A DNA stretch of 64,000 nucleotides from Nitrososphaeria archaeon (GTDB lineage Archaea > Thermoproteota > Nitrososphaeria > Geothermarchaeales > JDFR-13): positions 956,133 through 1,020,132 of the forward strand of contig JALWXN010000004.1 of assembly GCA_027078545.1 (NCBI GenBank). Direction: 5' to 3'. Shown here one piece after another: positions 17,323 to 26,463 of the stretch (its first letter is position 1; every line of letters starts with the position of its first letter). Below the pieces are notes generated by a model. The model saw nothing but the letters and a program-made list of their open reading frames with translations, was not told where the DNA came from and made no database searches. A program made the position numbers and the translations under genes.

Positions 17323-18713
17323 GGCTTTCCACCGGGGATCTTCCTAGGCTCGAGATACTCCTTGTCATAACCCATCGCGTCGAGATACTTCCTGAGGACA
17401 GGCGGTATCCTCACCCTCCCATCCTCCTCCTGGAAGTTCTCAATAATAGCTGTTATAGTCCTCTGCATAGCCATAGCCGTACCGTTCAGGGTATGTACAT
17501 ACCCCTTTATCTCCTTACCCCTCTCCTCGGCATACCTGATGTTCAGCCTGTAGGACTGCCAGTCCGTACAGTTACTGGCCGAGCATAGCTCCCTATACCT
17601 GAGCTGGGCAGGCATCCAGGCCTCCAGGTCATACTGCTTAATAGCCAGCCTATTCATATCGCCACTAGCCAGCACCACGACCTGGTAGGGTATCCCCAGC
17701 CCCCTATAGAGCTCCTCCTCATTCCTGATCAGCTCCTCATGGAGCTCCTCACTCTGACCAGGCTCGCAGAAAATGAACTGCTCCACCTTGTTGAACTGGT
17801 GGACCCTGAAGATACCCTTCGTATCCTTCCCATGGGCTCCAGCCTCCCTCCTGAAGCACGGGCTCCACCCAGCCAGCTTTATAGGGAGCTCCCTAGTCTC
17901 GAGAACCTCGTCCATGTAGAGCCCGGCTATTGACTGTTCACTAGTCGCTATGAGGTATAGATCCTCGTCACAGACCTTGTAGAGCATCTCCTCGAAGGCC
18001 TCGAAGAAGGCGGCCCCCTCCATAACCCTCCTCCTAACCATGTAGGGAGGCTCGACCGGGATGTAGCCCCTCTTGACGAGGAACTCCATCGTATACATGG
18101 TGAGGGCCAACTCAAGGAGGACTAGGTCGTTGAAGACGTAGTAGAAGCGGGAGCCACTAGCCCTACCAGCCCTGATAATATCTACATAGCCCATCCCCTC
18201 CCCCCAGTCAGCATGGCCTATAGGCCTGAAATCTATCACCTCGGGCTCGAGATCAGGGTATAGCTCCCTGAACCTCTCGAGCTCCTCTCTATACACCCTA
18301 GGCCTACCCCATCGCCTAACAACCCTGTTCCCAGCCTCATCCTCGGCTACTGGCACGTCGGGCGCGACTAGGTTGGGTATCCTGTTGAGAACAGACCTAT
18401 ACTCACCATCGATCCTTGCTATCCTCTCCTCCAGGCTACGTATCTCCTCATCGATCTTCCTAGACTCCTCGATGAGAGTCTTCCTCACATCCTGGCCAGC
18501 CTTGGGTATCCTCTTGGTGATGCTGTTCTTATAGGCCCTAAGCTCCTCCAATGACCTTTGGAGGGCCTTCCTAGTCCTAAGGAGCCTCTCTGCCCTATAG
18601 GCGAGGCCCTTATCCATATACCTCTTCTCAAGGCTCTCTATGAGTAGGCCTGGATCATTCTCAAGCACATACTCTATGCTATACTTCTTACCCACCTTGG
18701 ACCAGTCAAGCAT
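17319..18713 (-). CDS. serS: Seryl-tRNA synthetase
   Basis: This 464-residue protein has the standard SerRS plan: an N-terminal antiparallel coiled-coil arm for the tRNA long variable arm (about residues 30-110) and a class II core. Motif 2 lies around FRREAGAHGKDTKGIFRVHQFNKVE, and motif 3 appears as the NGTAMAMQRTITAIIE segment. It is the common bacterial/eukaryotic-type SerRS, not the rare methanogen type. It charges tRNA-Ser with serine. Its stop overlaps the following dCTP deaminase-family start by 4 bases. A GATATATTGA box lies about 35 bases before the ATG on its strand. Confidence 0.96.
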   Translation of the reverse strand: MLDWSKVGKKYSIEYVLENDPGLLIESLEKRYMDKGLAYRAERLLRTRKALQRSLEELRAYKNSITKRIPKAGQDVRKTLIEESRKIDEEIRSLEERIARIDGEYRSVLNRIPNLVAPDVPVAEDEAGNRVVRRWGRPRVYREELERFRELYPDLEPEVIDFRPIGHADWGEGMGYVDIIRAGRASGSRFYYVFNDLVLLELALTMYTMEFLVKRGYIPVEPPYMVRRRVMEGAAFFEAFEEMLYKVCDEDLYLIATSEQSIAGLYMDEVLETRELPIKLAGWSPCFRREAGAHGKDTKGIFRVHQFNKVEQFIFCEPGQSEELHEELIRNEEELYRGLGIPYQVVVLASGDMNRLAIKQYDLEAWMPAQLRYRELCSASNCTDWQSYRLNIRYAEERGKEIKGYVHTLNGTAMAMQRTITAIIENFQEEDGRVRIPPVLRKYLDAMGYDKEYLEPRKIPGGKP

Positions 18714-18787
18714 GGCTCAACACCGGGGCCGGAATAATCAATATATCCCACTAGCCATGTATTAATGGCCAGTCCACGGGTAGCGGG

Positions 18788-18795
18788 TATATAAT
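18788..18795 (+). promoter_or_regulatory. TATA box of the class I aminotransferase gene (probably leaderless)
   Basis: TATATAAT is centred about 28 bases before the GTG-ATG at 18817-18822, so the mRNA would start at or next to the start codon. No ribosome-binding site is evident, as expected for a leaderless message. Confidence 0.5.
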
Positions 18796-18819
18796 CCACA
18801 CATCCTAATAAGGGTTGTG

Positions 18820-19938
18820 ATGAGCCAAGAGCCTCCACACTACAGGGTCTCACGAATTGCTAGGGAGCTCGAGGCCCAGGGCAGGGACGTTATCCACATG
18901 GAGATAGGTGATCCCGAGCTGGACACTGATCCAAGGATCATAGACGCGATGTGCAGGGCTGCTAGGGAGGGGCATACCCACTACGCGCCGGCAAGGGGTG
19001 TGAAGCCCCTACTCGAGAGGCTAGTGGACTATATGGAGAGCTTCATTAAGCCTGGGTTCGACCTATCGACCGAGAACATCGTGGTCACCCCGGGGAGCAA
19101 GGTTGCTATATACACCGCCCTACGCCTACTGAGGCCTAGGAGGATCTATGTGGTCGAGCCTATGTGGGGGCTATACCACAGCTTCGCCTCCGAGATAGGG
19201 ATAGAGGTCGTACCCATACCAACTAGGATGGAGGACGGCTGGGAGCCCAGGGGAGCCATTGAGGGCATAGGCAAGGGCGACGCCATAGCCGTTGTAAACC
19301 CGAACAACCCTACAGGGACAATACTCAGTGAAGAGGCGGTCGAGATGATTGTAGAGGCGGTTAGCCGGGCAGACGCATATATCCTAGCGGACGAGGTCTA
19401 CTTCGACCTAATCTACAGGGGATCCATGACCAGCTTCCTATCCATGGGCTACGAGAAGGTACTGGCATTCTACACATTCTCGAAGAACTTCGTGATGTCG
19501 GGCTTCAGGGTGGGCTGGGTAGTCAGCCCAAGCAGGGAGCTGGCGAACAACTTCCTAAACAGGCTCCGCCTAATCGTGGGGGGCCCACCACCATTCTCCC
19601 AGTATGGAGCTGCGGAGGCCCTCACACTCAGAGAGGTCCTAGAGAGGAATAGGAGGTTCTACATCGAGACGCTGGGATACTCGGTCGATAGGCTTAGAGA
19701 GATGGGCTTCAAGTTCGTGGAGCCGAGTGCTGGGATGTACATCTTCGCCAAGCCGCCAGTGGAGGATATGGATGGGGTAGAGTTCACCTATAGGCTCCTC
19801 GAGGAGGAGGCGGTCGCCCTAGCACCGGGAACCGGCTTCGGCAACTATCCCGAGTACGTCAGGCTAACCACAGCCCTTAAAAAGGAGAGGTTGGAGGAGG
19901 CCTTCAACAGGATGGAGCGTTTCCTCGAGAGGCTCTAG
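18820..19938 (+). CDS. Class I/II aminotransferase (aspartate aminotransferase-like)
   Basis: The protein is 372 residues from the ATG at 18820; a GTG one codon earlier is possible. PLP motifs are clear: VVNPNNPTGTILS, ADEVYFDLIY and the Schiff-base lysine in FSKNFVMSGFRVGWV. This is fold-type I, subgroup I-gamma, close to archaeal aspartate or broad-range aromatic/alanine aminotransferases. Substrate is not determinable by eye. The 3' end overlaps the convergent isochorismatase-family gene by 4 bases. Confidence 0.88.
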   Translation: MSQEPPHYRVSRIARELEAQGRDVIHMEIGDPELDTDPRIIDAMCRAAREGHTHYAPARGVKPLLERLVDYMESFIKPGFDLSTENIVVTPGSKVAIYTALRLLRPRRIYVVEPMWGLYHSFASEIGIEVVPIPTRMEDGWEPRGAIEGIGKGDAIAVVNPNNPTGTILSEEAVEMIVEAVSRADAYILADEVYFDLIYRGSMTSFLSMGYEKVLAFYTFSKNFVMSGFRVGWVVSPSRELANNFLNRLRLIVGGPPPFSQYGAAEALTLREVLERNRRFYIETLGYSVDRLREMGFKFVEPSAGMYIFAKPPVEDMDGVEFTYRLLEEEAVALAPGTGFGNYPEYVRLTTALKKERLEEAFNRMERFLERL

Positions 19939-20555
19939 ACGAAGACCACCCCATCCACCGACCTGACCACGACGCCTCTGTATAGGAAGCTTATCTGCCT
20001 CAGGGCTAGGTGGTAGTCGAACTCGTTCAGGGCGCTTATACCATCCATTGGTACGTATACCTTGTACCACCTGAGGGCGGCGCTCCCAGCCGTGTGGAGT
20101 ACACAGATATTGGCTACAGTGCCGACAACCACTAGATCCTTGATGCCATAGATCCTTAGGAGGTCGTCCAGCGGCGTTCCGTAGAAACCGTCGTACCGGG
20201 TCTTCCTAACAACGATGTCCCCATCCCTAGGGGCGAGCTCATCAACTATCTCCCAGCCCCAAGTCCCATACTTTGCATGGACACCCCAGATCCTATACTC
20301 AGGGTCATCCTCATAATGCGTATCCTGGGTGTAGAAGATCCTGACACCGGCCTCCCTAGCCCTCTCCAAGAGCCTCCTGATAGGCTCGACAGTGGCCTCG
20401 GCTGTAGGCACCCTGAGGGCCCCTCCCTCCTTCACGAAGTCGTTCTGCATATCAACGACTATCACGGCTGTGGATCCCCTATCCAGCTCAACCCGATCCA
20501 CAACCTCATACTCGGGGACCTCTACACTGACCATCCCAGTCACCAGGCTATACAA
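19935..20555 (-). CDS. Isochorismatase-family hydrolase, probable nicotinamidase
   Basis: This 206-residue protein has the cysteine hydrolase triad: Asp in VIVVDMQNDFV, Lys in VVRKTRYDGFYGT and nucleophile Cys in VGTVANICVLHTA. The DTHYEDDPEYRIWGVHAKYGTWG region resembles nicotinamidases, in which Asp-x-His-containing residues hold the metal. Nicotinamidase makes nicotinate for NAD salvage; a ureidoacrylate or other family amidase is the alternative. Transcribed alone, convergent with the aminotransferase. Confidence 0.78.
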   Translation of the reverse strand: MYSLVTGMVSVEVPEYEVVDRVELDRGSTAVIVVDMQNDFVKEGGALRVPTAEATVEPIRRLLERAREAGVRIFYTQDTHYEDDPEYRIWGVHAKYGTWGWEIVDELAPRDGDIVVRKTRYDGFYGTPLDDLLRIYGIKDLVVVGTVANICVLHTAGSAALRWYKVYVPMDGISALNEFDYHLALRQISFLYRGVVVRSVDGVVFV

Positions 20556-20619
20556 CCACTCAAGGTATAGATAAGGAGATGTATAACTCTGAGCAGGTAG
20601 GTAGACCCCCGCCTATAAC

Positions 20620-20934
20620 ATGGCTATAGACATCAATATTGGTATGGAGAAGGACAGGAGCATAACTAGGAGCAGCAGAGGGAGGCTCGAGAGGAGGATA
20701 CTGGTGGAGAGGGGGCTCTACACGATCGTGAAGTATCTCGACCTGAAGACCGGGGAGGAGGTCAGTGGTAAGTGGAAGATCTATCTCAAAGGCCCCAGTG
20801 GCCTTAGGGGCTACCTAATGATCAGGCTCAAGGATGGAGACAGATACCTAGCCATACCCGACGAGGATGTAGACCCGGAGACATATGTCTACAACGAGGC
20901 CGAGGATAGGGAGGAGCCCCTATTCCCAGACTGA
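20620..20934 (+). CDS. Small uncharacterised protein
   Basis: I do not recognise this 104-residue protein. It is soluble, highly charged and rich in predicted beta strand (RGLYTIVKYLDLKTGEEVSGKWKI), with an acidic tail ending EEPLFPD. No metal-binding or catalytic motif is visible. Codon use is like its neighbours and it has clear gene boundaries between a nicotinamidase-like gene (divergent) and a GABA-aminotransferase-like gene (56 bases later, own TATA box). It is probably a real conserved archaeal gene rather than a chance reading frame. Confidence 0.6.
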   Translation: MAIDINIGMEKDRSITRSSRGRLERRILVERGLYTIVKYLDLKTGEEVSGKWKIYLKGPSGLRGYLMIRLKDGDRYLAIPDEDVDPETYVYNEAEDREEPLFPD

Positions 20935-20990
20935 TATACGCGATATAAATCCCACCTGGTGTGAATATGGCTTAGACAGAGGGATCCTCA

Positions 20991-22286
20991 ATGACCGACT
21001 ACAACGAGCTTAGGAAGAAGTATGTCCCACGTGGGGTATACCTAGTAAACAACGTAACCGTTGTCAAGGGTGAGGGGGCAAAGGTATGGGACGTAAACGG
21101 TAGGGAGTATATAGACTTCACAACCGGTATAGCGGTCCTAAACCTTGGGCACAGGCCTAAGGAGGTGGTCGAGGCTATAAAGGAGCAGGCCGATAAGCTC
21201 CTACACCAGTGTATCCACGTAGCCAACTACCCACCATACCTAGAGCTGGCAGAGAAGCTAAGCAAGAAGTATAAATGGGGGGATGCCAAGACCCTACTCC
21301 TCAACAGTGGGGCCGAGGCAGTTGAGAACGCCGTCAAGATAGCCAGGTACTGGACGAGGGCGATGGGGATAATAGTCTTCGACTACAGCTTCCACGGAAG
21401 GACAAACCTGACCATGACGATGACGAGTAAGCATAGGCCCTACAAGCTCTGGTTCGGGGCATACTCACCCGGGATCATAAGGCTCCCATACCCAGACCCA
21501 TACAGATGCCCCTTCAAAGCTGAGGACCCCGAGAAGTGTGGAGAATATGCTCTGGAGTATCTAGAGAAGGCCCTGAAGACCCATACCGATAAGGAGGAGA
21601 CAGCAGCTATAGTCCTAGAGCCAGTGGCTGGAGAGGGTGGATACGTAGTCCCACCCAAAAACTTCGTCGAGGGGGTTGCTAAGATAGCGAGGGAGAACTG
21701 CATCCTATTCGTCAGCGACGAGGTCCAGACAGGCCTTGGAAGGACCGGCGAATTCTGGGGCATAGAACACTTCAATGCCGAGCCAGACCTGATAACAGTG
21801 GGTAAGGCCCTAGCATCAGGCCTACCACTCTCCGCGGTGGTGGGTAGGAAGGAGATAATGGACTCTGTACACGAAGGCGGACTAGGCGGGACATTCGGCG
21901 GGAACCCATTGGCCGCCGCAGCAGCGATCAAGACGATCGAGCTGGTGGAGAAGAGCCTAGACAGAGCTAAGGAGGTGGGTAGGATGATGGAGAAGAGGAT
22001 GGAGGAGCTGAAGGATAAGTACGACGTAATAGGGGACCATAGAGGCCTGGGACCCATGAGGGCCTTCGAGTTCGTCAAAGATAGGGAGAAGAAGACTCCC
22101 TACCCAGAACTCGTCAAGGTGCTCATCAAGAAGGGTGTCGAGAAGGGAATCCTACTCCTATCAGCGGGGATATATGGGAACGTCGTCAGGATAGTCCCAC
22201 CGATAAACATAAGCGACGAGGATCTCGAGGAGGGCTTCAACAGGTTCGAGGAGGCCCTCAAGGAGGCGCTTAAGAGTGTCAAGTGA
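20991..22286 (+). CDS. Class III aminotransferase (4-aminobutyrate/ornithine aminotransferase-like)
   Basis: This 431-residue PLP enzyme has KVWDVNGREYIDFTTGIAV, NSGAEAVENAVKIAR, FHGRTNLTM, SDEVQTGLGRTGEFW, the PLP lysine in TVGKALASGLPLSAVVG, and GGTFGGNPLAAAA. This matches archaeal GABA/ornithine aminotransferases, a group that also includes broad-specificity amino-acid racemases in Thermococcales. A TATA box GATATAAAT at about 20942-20950 gives a short leader. The thymidylate kinase gene begins inside its last codons. Confidence 0.85.
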   Translation: MTDYNELRKKYVPRGVYLVNNVTVVKGEGAKVWDVNGREYIDFTTGIAVLNLGHRPKEVVEAIKEQADKLLHQCIHVANYPPYLELAEKLSKKYKWGDAKTLLLNSGAEAVENAVKIARYWTRAMGIIVFDYSFHGRTNLTMTMTSKHRPYKLWFGAYSPGIIRLPYPDPYRCPFKAEDPEKCGEYALEYLEKALKTHTDKEETAAIVLEPVAGEGGYVVPPKNFVEGVAKIARENCILFVSDEVQTGLGRTGEFWGIEHFNAEPDLITVGKALASGLPLSAVVGRKEIMDSVHEGGLGGTFGGNPLAAAAAIKTIELVEKSLDRAKEVGRMMEKRMEELKDKYDVIGDHRGLGPMRAFEFVKDREKKTPYPELVKVLIKKGVEKGILLLSAGIYGNVVRIVPPINISDEDLEEGFNRFEEALKEALKSVK

Positions 22287-22890
22287 GAAGCCCCTCTTCA
22301 TAGTCCTAGAAGGCATAGACGGCTCGGGAAAGACTACCCAGGCCTTCAGGCTCGAGAGGTGGTTCAAGAAGAGTGGTAGGAAGGCCTACACCACTAGGGA
22401 GCCTACCGACGGGATAATAGGCGGCATAATAAGGGCAGCACTAAGCACAAAGCTCAGGATAAGCCCCATGACCCTCCAAATACTCTTCGCCGCAGACCGG
22501 AGCGAGCATGTAAGGGAGATGGAGGAGAGGATAGCCAATGGATACAACGTGATATGCGATAGATACATACTCTCCAGCGTGGCTTATGGCATGATAGACC
22601 TAGACAAGGACTGGCTACTCAGGATGAACAGCCCATTCCCCAGGCCAGACCTAACAATCATACTCGACCTCCCAGCAGAGACAGCCCTCAGAAGGGTTGG
22701 GAAGAGGTTCTCAAAGACACTATTCGAGAGGAGGAGCCTCCTAGAACAGATCAGGGAGAACTTCCTAGCCCTACATAGGGAGCTGGGTAAAGAGTATAAC
22801 ACCGTGGTGATCGACGCCTCGAGGAGCCCAGAGGAGATCCACCGAGACATACTGAATGTGCTGGGGGATAGGCTCGGACTGGAGACCTAG
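22276..22890 (+). CDS. tmk: Thymidylate kinase
   Basis: This 204-residue P-loop kinase has LEGIDGSGKTTQ at about residues 10-21, the TREPTDG motif, CDRYILSSVAY (the DR(Y/H) dTMP site) and a lid-region arginine stretch FERRSLLEQIRENF. It makes dTDP from dTMP. It starts with GTG and overlaps the upstream aminotransferase by 11 bases, so translation is probably coupled. Confidence 0.94.
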   Translation: MSSEKPLFIVLEGIDGSGKTTQAFRLERWFKKSGRKAYTTREPTDGIIGGIIRAALSTKLRISPMTLQILFAADRSEHVREMEERIANGYNVICDRYILSSVAYGMIDLDKDWLLRMNSPFPRPDLTIILDLPAETALRRVGKRFSKTLFERRSLLEQIRENFLALHRELGKEYNTVVIDASRSPEEIHRDILNVLGDRLGLET

Positions 22891-22939
22891 AGAGTAGTTA
22901 CATGAATAAGCATCCGAGGCAATACAGATATTATTGGAG

Positions 22940-24055
22940 ATGGACATAGAGGTATACACCTACCTCGTAAGGCCAGACACATTCGGGATATGGAACCATA
23001 AGGAGGTACGGGAGAGGCTCTCATGGTACTACAGCGTAATGAAGAAGATATATCCACCCAGATACCTGATAGCCAGGCACACCCCGGTAGAATATACACG
23101 GGACATGGGGCTGATTGAGCTCCTAGAGATACACGCCAAGACTAGGAGGGAGTTTGAGAAGCTCCTGAGAGACGTGGTCAATGGTGAGAGGCTCGATAGG
23201 CTCGAGAAGCCTGTGAAAAGCTTCCTAGACCTGAAGATAGACATAGCCTATAAACTCCTCGAGAACTGTGGGCTATGCGAGTGGAACTGCCGGGTGAACA
23301 GGCTGGCCGGGAGGAGAGGTGTATGTGGACTGGGGAGGGAGGCATACATAGGATCCGCATTCCTACACTTCGGCGAGGAGGCCCCACTAGTCCCCAGCGG
23401 GACGATATTCTTCACCGGCTGCAGCCTCAAATGCGTCTTCTGCCAGAACTGGGACATAAGCCACCACGCGGAGGCCGGGGTAGTGGCCGATGCCCATAGG
23501 ATAGCTGAGGTGGCCACGGAGCTCGCGGACAGCGGGGCTAAGAACATCAACTATGTAGGTGGAAACCCGGACCAGAGCCTCCACCTAATACTGGAGTCGA
23601 TGAGGTATCTCGACAGGTGGATACCACAGCTATGGAACAGCAACATGTACATGACAGAAGAGGCGCTGGAGCTCCTCCTAGACGTTATAGATATATGGCT
23701 ACCAGACCTGAAGTGGTGGGACGACAGCCACGCCTTCGCCTACAGCAGGATAAAGAGGTATAGAGAGGTGGTCACGAGGAACATCAAGAGGGTTCACGAC
23801 CATGGGGCGGACATGATTATACGCCACCTAATAATGCCTAACCACGTGGAGTGCTGCACACTACCCATACTAGACTGGATAGCCGAGAACACACCCAGAG
23901 CCCTGGTAAACATCATGGATCAGTATAGGCCTGAGTACAAGGCCGCGAAGGAGGAGAGGTTCAGGGAGATAGGGAGGAGGGTGACTAGGGAGGAGGTTAG
24001 GAAGGCCATGCGCCACGCATCTAGACTAGGGATAGTCTACGAACCAATATCCTAG
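22940..24055 (+). CDS. Radical SAM protein related to pyruvate formate-lyase activase (PflX/COG1313-like)
   Basis: The protein is 371 residues from the ATG at 22940 (a TTG two codons earlier is possible). The radical SAM cluster motif is CSLKCVFCQNWDIS (Cx3Cx2C), preceded at about residues 110-135 by CGLCEWNC and a further Cys in GVCGLG, which may bind a second metal or cluster. YVGGNPDQ is the SAM-contacting glycine region. These proteins are annotated as putative activases but no glycyl-radical enzyme is nearby, so the true substrate is unknown. Its 3' end overlaps the convergent ribbon-helix-helix gene by 4 bases. Confidence 0.82.
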   Translation: MDIEVYTYLVRPDTFGIWNHKEVRERLSWYYSVMKKIYPPRYLIARHTPVEYTRDMGLIELLEIHAKTRREFEKLLRDVVNGERLDRLEKPVKSFLDLKIDIAYKLLENCGLCEWNCRVNRLAGRRGVCGLGREAYIGSAFLHFGEEAPLVPSGTIFFTGCSLKCVFCQNWDISHHAEAGVVADAHRIAEVATELADSGAKNINYVGGNPDQSLHLILESMRYLDRWIPQLWNSNMYMTEEALELLLDVIDIWLPDLKWWDDSHAFAYSRIKRYREVVTRNIKRVHDHGADMIIRHLIMPNHVECCTLPILDWIAENTPRALVNIMDQYRPEYKAAKEERFREIGRRVTREEVRKAMRHASRLGIVYEPIS

Positions 24056-24501
24056 GCCTCCACAACCTCATCGACACTACTTAGCTTGGAGTAGAGCTTG
24101 ATACGGTTGAAGCTACCCGAGACCCTGAGCCTACCCACCCTATGTATCTTCACAACACGTTCGATAGCCTCATCATCAAGATCCAGGAGCTCGAGCTCCT
24201 TGATATAAGCGAATATCACGGGCCTCTCGAGACTCTTCAGCTCACCACCCCTGATGCTCAGCCTATCCAGCCCCTTAACAATGTAGGACCGTGAGACTAG
24301 GCTGCTCAGCCTATCACTAGCCTCATCGGTAAACCTGATGAAGAGCTCAAGCGCCTCGTTAACCACCTCACCAACGGTCTTATCCAGCTCCCTAGCTATG
24401 GTGGACACCTTCTTATAGAGATCCCTATCCACACCCCTGATGGAGACGACCCCCTTATCCCTACGTTCCTCACGAGCATCATCCCTATTCTCCTCAGCCA
24501 T
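24052..24501 (-). CDS. Ribbon-helix-helix DNA-binding protein with helical C-terminal domain
   Basis: The protein is 149 residues from the ATG at 24501, preferred over a GTG 9 bases earlier because GGTGG precedes it at suitable spacing. Residues about 15-60 (GVVSIRGVDRDLYKKVSTIA then EVVNEALELFIRF) are a ribbon-helix-helix fold: one strand followed by two helices. The remaining 90 residues are mixed helix/strand with no recognised motif and may bind a ligand or mediate oligomerisation. It is probably a transcription regulator. It lies 76 bases after a nucleotidyltransferase gene, with its own TATA box ATTTATAACC near 24535-24545. Confidence 0.65.
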   Translation of the reverse strand: MAEENRDDAREERRDKGVVSIRGVDRDLYKKVSTIARELDKTVGEVVNEALELFIRFTDEASDRLSSLVSRSYIVKGLDRLSIRGGELKSLERPVIFAYIKELELLDLDDEAIERVVKIHRVGRLRVSGSFNRIKLYSKLSSVDEVVEA

Positions 24502-24585
24502 CAAGCCCACCCATTAAATAGTAGGTGTATGCATGGTTATAAATGTATTACGTGTAGGGATGGTTATACTTGTCATACAAATATC

Positions 24586-25293
24586 TCAACGCCTCTCCAG
24601 GGCCTCCCTAAACTTCTTATTCGTTATGGATAGCTCTCTCACGGCCGAGGCAATGTCCTCTCCAGGCCTGAGGACATATTCGAGGAAGACGCCGGTTCTC
24701 CCATAGACCATCCTCTTGGAGAGGATGTATACCCGCTCGTTTACTATAGCCTCTGGTATCCCAAGCTCCCTGGCTGCGTATCCCGTCCTACCCAGGATGC
24801 ACTCCTCCCTATGCCCATGCTCCAGGGGCTTGATAAGCATAAGCCTCTTATCGACACCCTTAACCCTCAACCCCTTCCTCAGGCCTTCAGAGTCAAGCAT
24901 CCCCCCGAACCTATAGAAGTATAGCTCGTTACTTGTGAGCTCCCTGAGGGGGTAGCTCAGCACACGGGTCTCCTTCTCATCGAAGATGTAGTATACCTTT
25001 GGGGTTGAGGAGGGGGTTGCCTGGACAATCATCTTCTTAAGGACTTCATATCCACCGGACATTAGGATGGTGTCGAGGATGGCTGGGCTGACATACTTAG
25101 GTATGACTATGTCTATATCGCTCCACTCATCCACGTCTCCCCGGGCGACGCTCCCATGTACATATGTCCTGATCCCCTTCGACTCGAGGAGGGTCATCAG
25201 GCCCAGGGCCCACTCCCTAAGCCTCCTAAGAAGCTCGAACCTCTCCTTTGGATACGTGACCTCCCTCTCCTCACCCTGGCGGCATATCCTCAT
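24586..25293 (-). CDS. Predicted nucleotidyltransferase (MNT/polymerase-beta fold)
   Basis: The protein is 235 residues from the ATG at 25293. VHGSVARGDVDEWSDIDIVI is the classic GSxxRG(x)nSDxD nucleotidyltransferase motif with two metal-binding Asp residues. The remaining part, over 150 residues, is longer than minimal MNT antitoxin-like proteins and contains KPLEHGHREECILGRTGYAARELG. Archaea have such stand-alone predicted nucleotidyltransferases whose acceptor is unknown. The neighbouring ribbon-helix-helix gene is in the same direction, but I see no HEPN partner that would make it a toxin-antitoxin pair. Confidence 0.72.
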   Translation of the reverse strand: MRICRQGEEREVTYPKERFELLRRLREWALGLMTLLESKGIRTYVHGSVARGDVDEWSDIDIVIPKYVSPAILDTILMSGGYEVLKKMIVQATPSSTPKVYYIFDEKETRVLSYPLRELTSNELYFYRFGGMLDSEGLRKGLRVKGVDKRLMLIKPLEHGHREECILGRTGYAARELGIPEAIVNERVYILSKRMVYGRTGVFLEYVLRPGEDIASAVRELSITNKKFREALERR

Positions 25294-25336
25294 CAAAAAA
25301 TATTTAGGTTTCTGGCCAGATTAATCCGAGCAGGAG

Positions 25337-25342
25337 AAAAAA
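25337..25342 (-). terminator. T-rich terminator after sufD
   Basis: On the minus strand a T6 run follows the sufD stop by 5 bases, consistent with archaeal oligo-T termination of the sufCBD transcript. No stem is needed for archaeal termination and none is obvious. Confidence 0.45.
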
Positions 25343-25347
25343 GGGAT

Positions 25348-26463
25348 TTAGATGGAGATTATCCCGCGCCAGTCTACGTCGAATACCTCGGCCACGCCGC
25401 TATACTCTACGTAGGCCCTCAGGAGTAGATCCACGATCTCATCGTCTGAGAGCCCCATCTTACGTAGGTAGAACATCCTATACTCGTCGAGCCTACTGAC
25501 CGATGTTGAGTGGCTAGCACCGGCGACTATGCCCGTGTCGACCTCTAGCATAGGTATTGAGTGGGCAGTCCCATGCTCACCGAAGATTGTTAGGTAGCTC
25601 TTGACCGCCGTCTCAGCCTCGTGGGACTTGTTAAGTATCCTGGCAGCCCCTCTATGGACCAGGTAGCCCTGCTCGAGCACCCCACCCCTCACCGATAGGA
25701 CGCTCTTACTATAGTCTCCATGGTGGGTCACATTGGTTATGACGTCTGTCTTCGTATCGGTCCTGGCTATTAGGCTACCATAGGTGTAGCCCTCGCTCTC
25801 CCTGCCTACTGGATGCATATGGCTCCTGACATGGGTCATGTACCCGCCGAAGCCGAGAAATCTGAAGTCTATCCTTGACGACTCTCCAGCCCTCATCGTA
25901 TACTCGACATATACCGGGGCCTCCCTCTGGTGGAGGAAGAAGTAGTTTATCTCTAGCTTAGCGCCATCATCGACGTCGACCTCTACGAAGAGGGTCTTCA
26001 AGCCCCTATCGAGCGCCAGGTCGACCAGGTTAAGCCTATTCTCACCCTCCGTAACCTTTACGACGAGGTGGTTCGGCAGGTATCCCTTGGGTGATGGGGA
26101 TACCGCTGTGACCTCGCCGCCACCAAGGGTTAGGACGGCTACATACTTGTTGAGGAGCCTATGGTATGCCTCCATCTTGTTAAGCTGAGCCGTATCCTTC
26201 CTATACAGCTCCGAGACGTCCTCGAAGCCCTCGCGGAGAACCTCTACCGAGTCGTACTCCCCCTCCACACCGTCAAGCGTAAAAAGGAGGTTAGGGGTGA
26301 AGCTCGCGAACCGGAGGTCATGCCTCAGCTCCTCGGCGTAGCCTATACCGAGGAGCTCCTCGAAACGCCTCCAGTCGGTGTAGTACTTGACGGTGGGGCT
26401 ATCCCTCACCTTCTGGAATGGTATATCGCTGAGCTGCTTCAGCACCTGCTCCGTCGAGGTCAT
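25348..26463 (-). CDS. sufD: SufD Fe-S cluster scaffold subunit
   Basis: This 371-residue SufB/SufD-family protein has a right-handed beta-helix core and the C-terminal motif VAGASHSTSVSRLDEYRMFYLRKMGL followed by DDEIVDLLLRAYVEYSG. It lacks the extra N-terminal region of SufB. With SufB and SufC it forms the scaffold on which Fe-S clusters are assembled, powered by SufC. It is the last gene of sufC-sufB-sufD and its ATG overlaps the sufB stop (ATGA). In archaea it is hard to separate SufD from a second SufB by eye, but length and position favour SufD. Confidence 0.88.
   Translation of the reverse strand: MTSTEQVLKQLSDIPFQKVRDSPTVKYYTDWRRFEELLGIGYAEELRHDLRFASFTPNLLFTLDGVEGEYDSVEVLREGFEDVSELYRKDTAQLNKMEAYHRLLNKYVAVLTLGGGEVTAVSPSPKGYLPNHLVVKVTEGENRLNLVDLALDRGLKTLFVEVDVDDGAKLEINYFFLHQREAPVYVEYTMRAGESSRIDFRFLGFGGYMTHVRSHMHPVGRESEGYTYGSLIARTDTKTDVITNVTHHGDYSKSVLSVRGGVLEQGYLVHRGAARILNKSHEAETAVKSYLTIFGEHGTAHSIPMLEVDTGIVAGASHSTSVSRLDEYRMFYLRKMGLSDDEIVDLLLRAYVEYSGVAEVFDVDWRGIISI

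Noticed and set aside
24052..25293. MNT/HEPN-type toxin-antitoxin system
   Set aside because: A nucleotidyltransferase is present but no HEPN (Rx4-6H) protein; the partner is a ribbon-helix-helix protein and the nucleotidyltransferase is too long for the minimal antitoxin.
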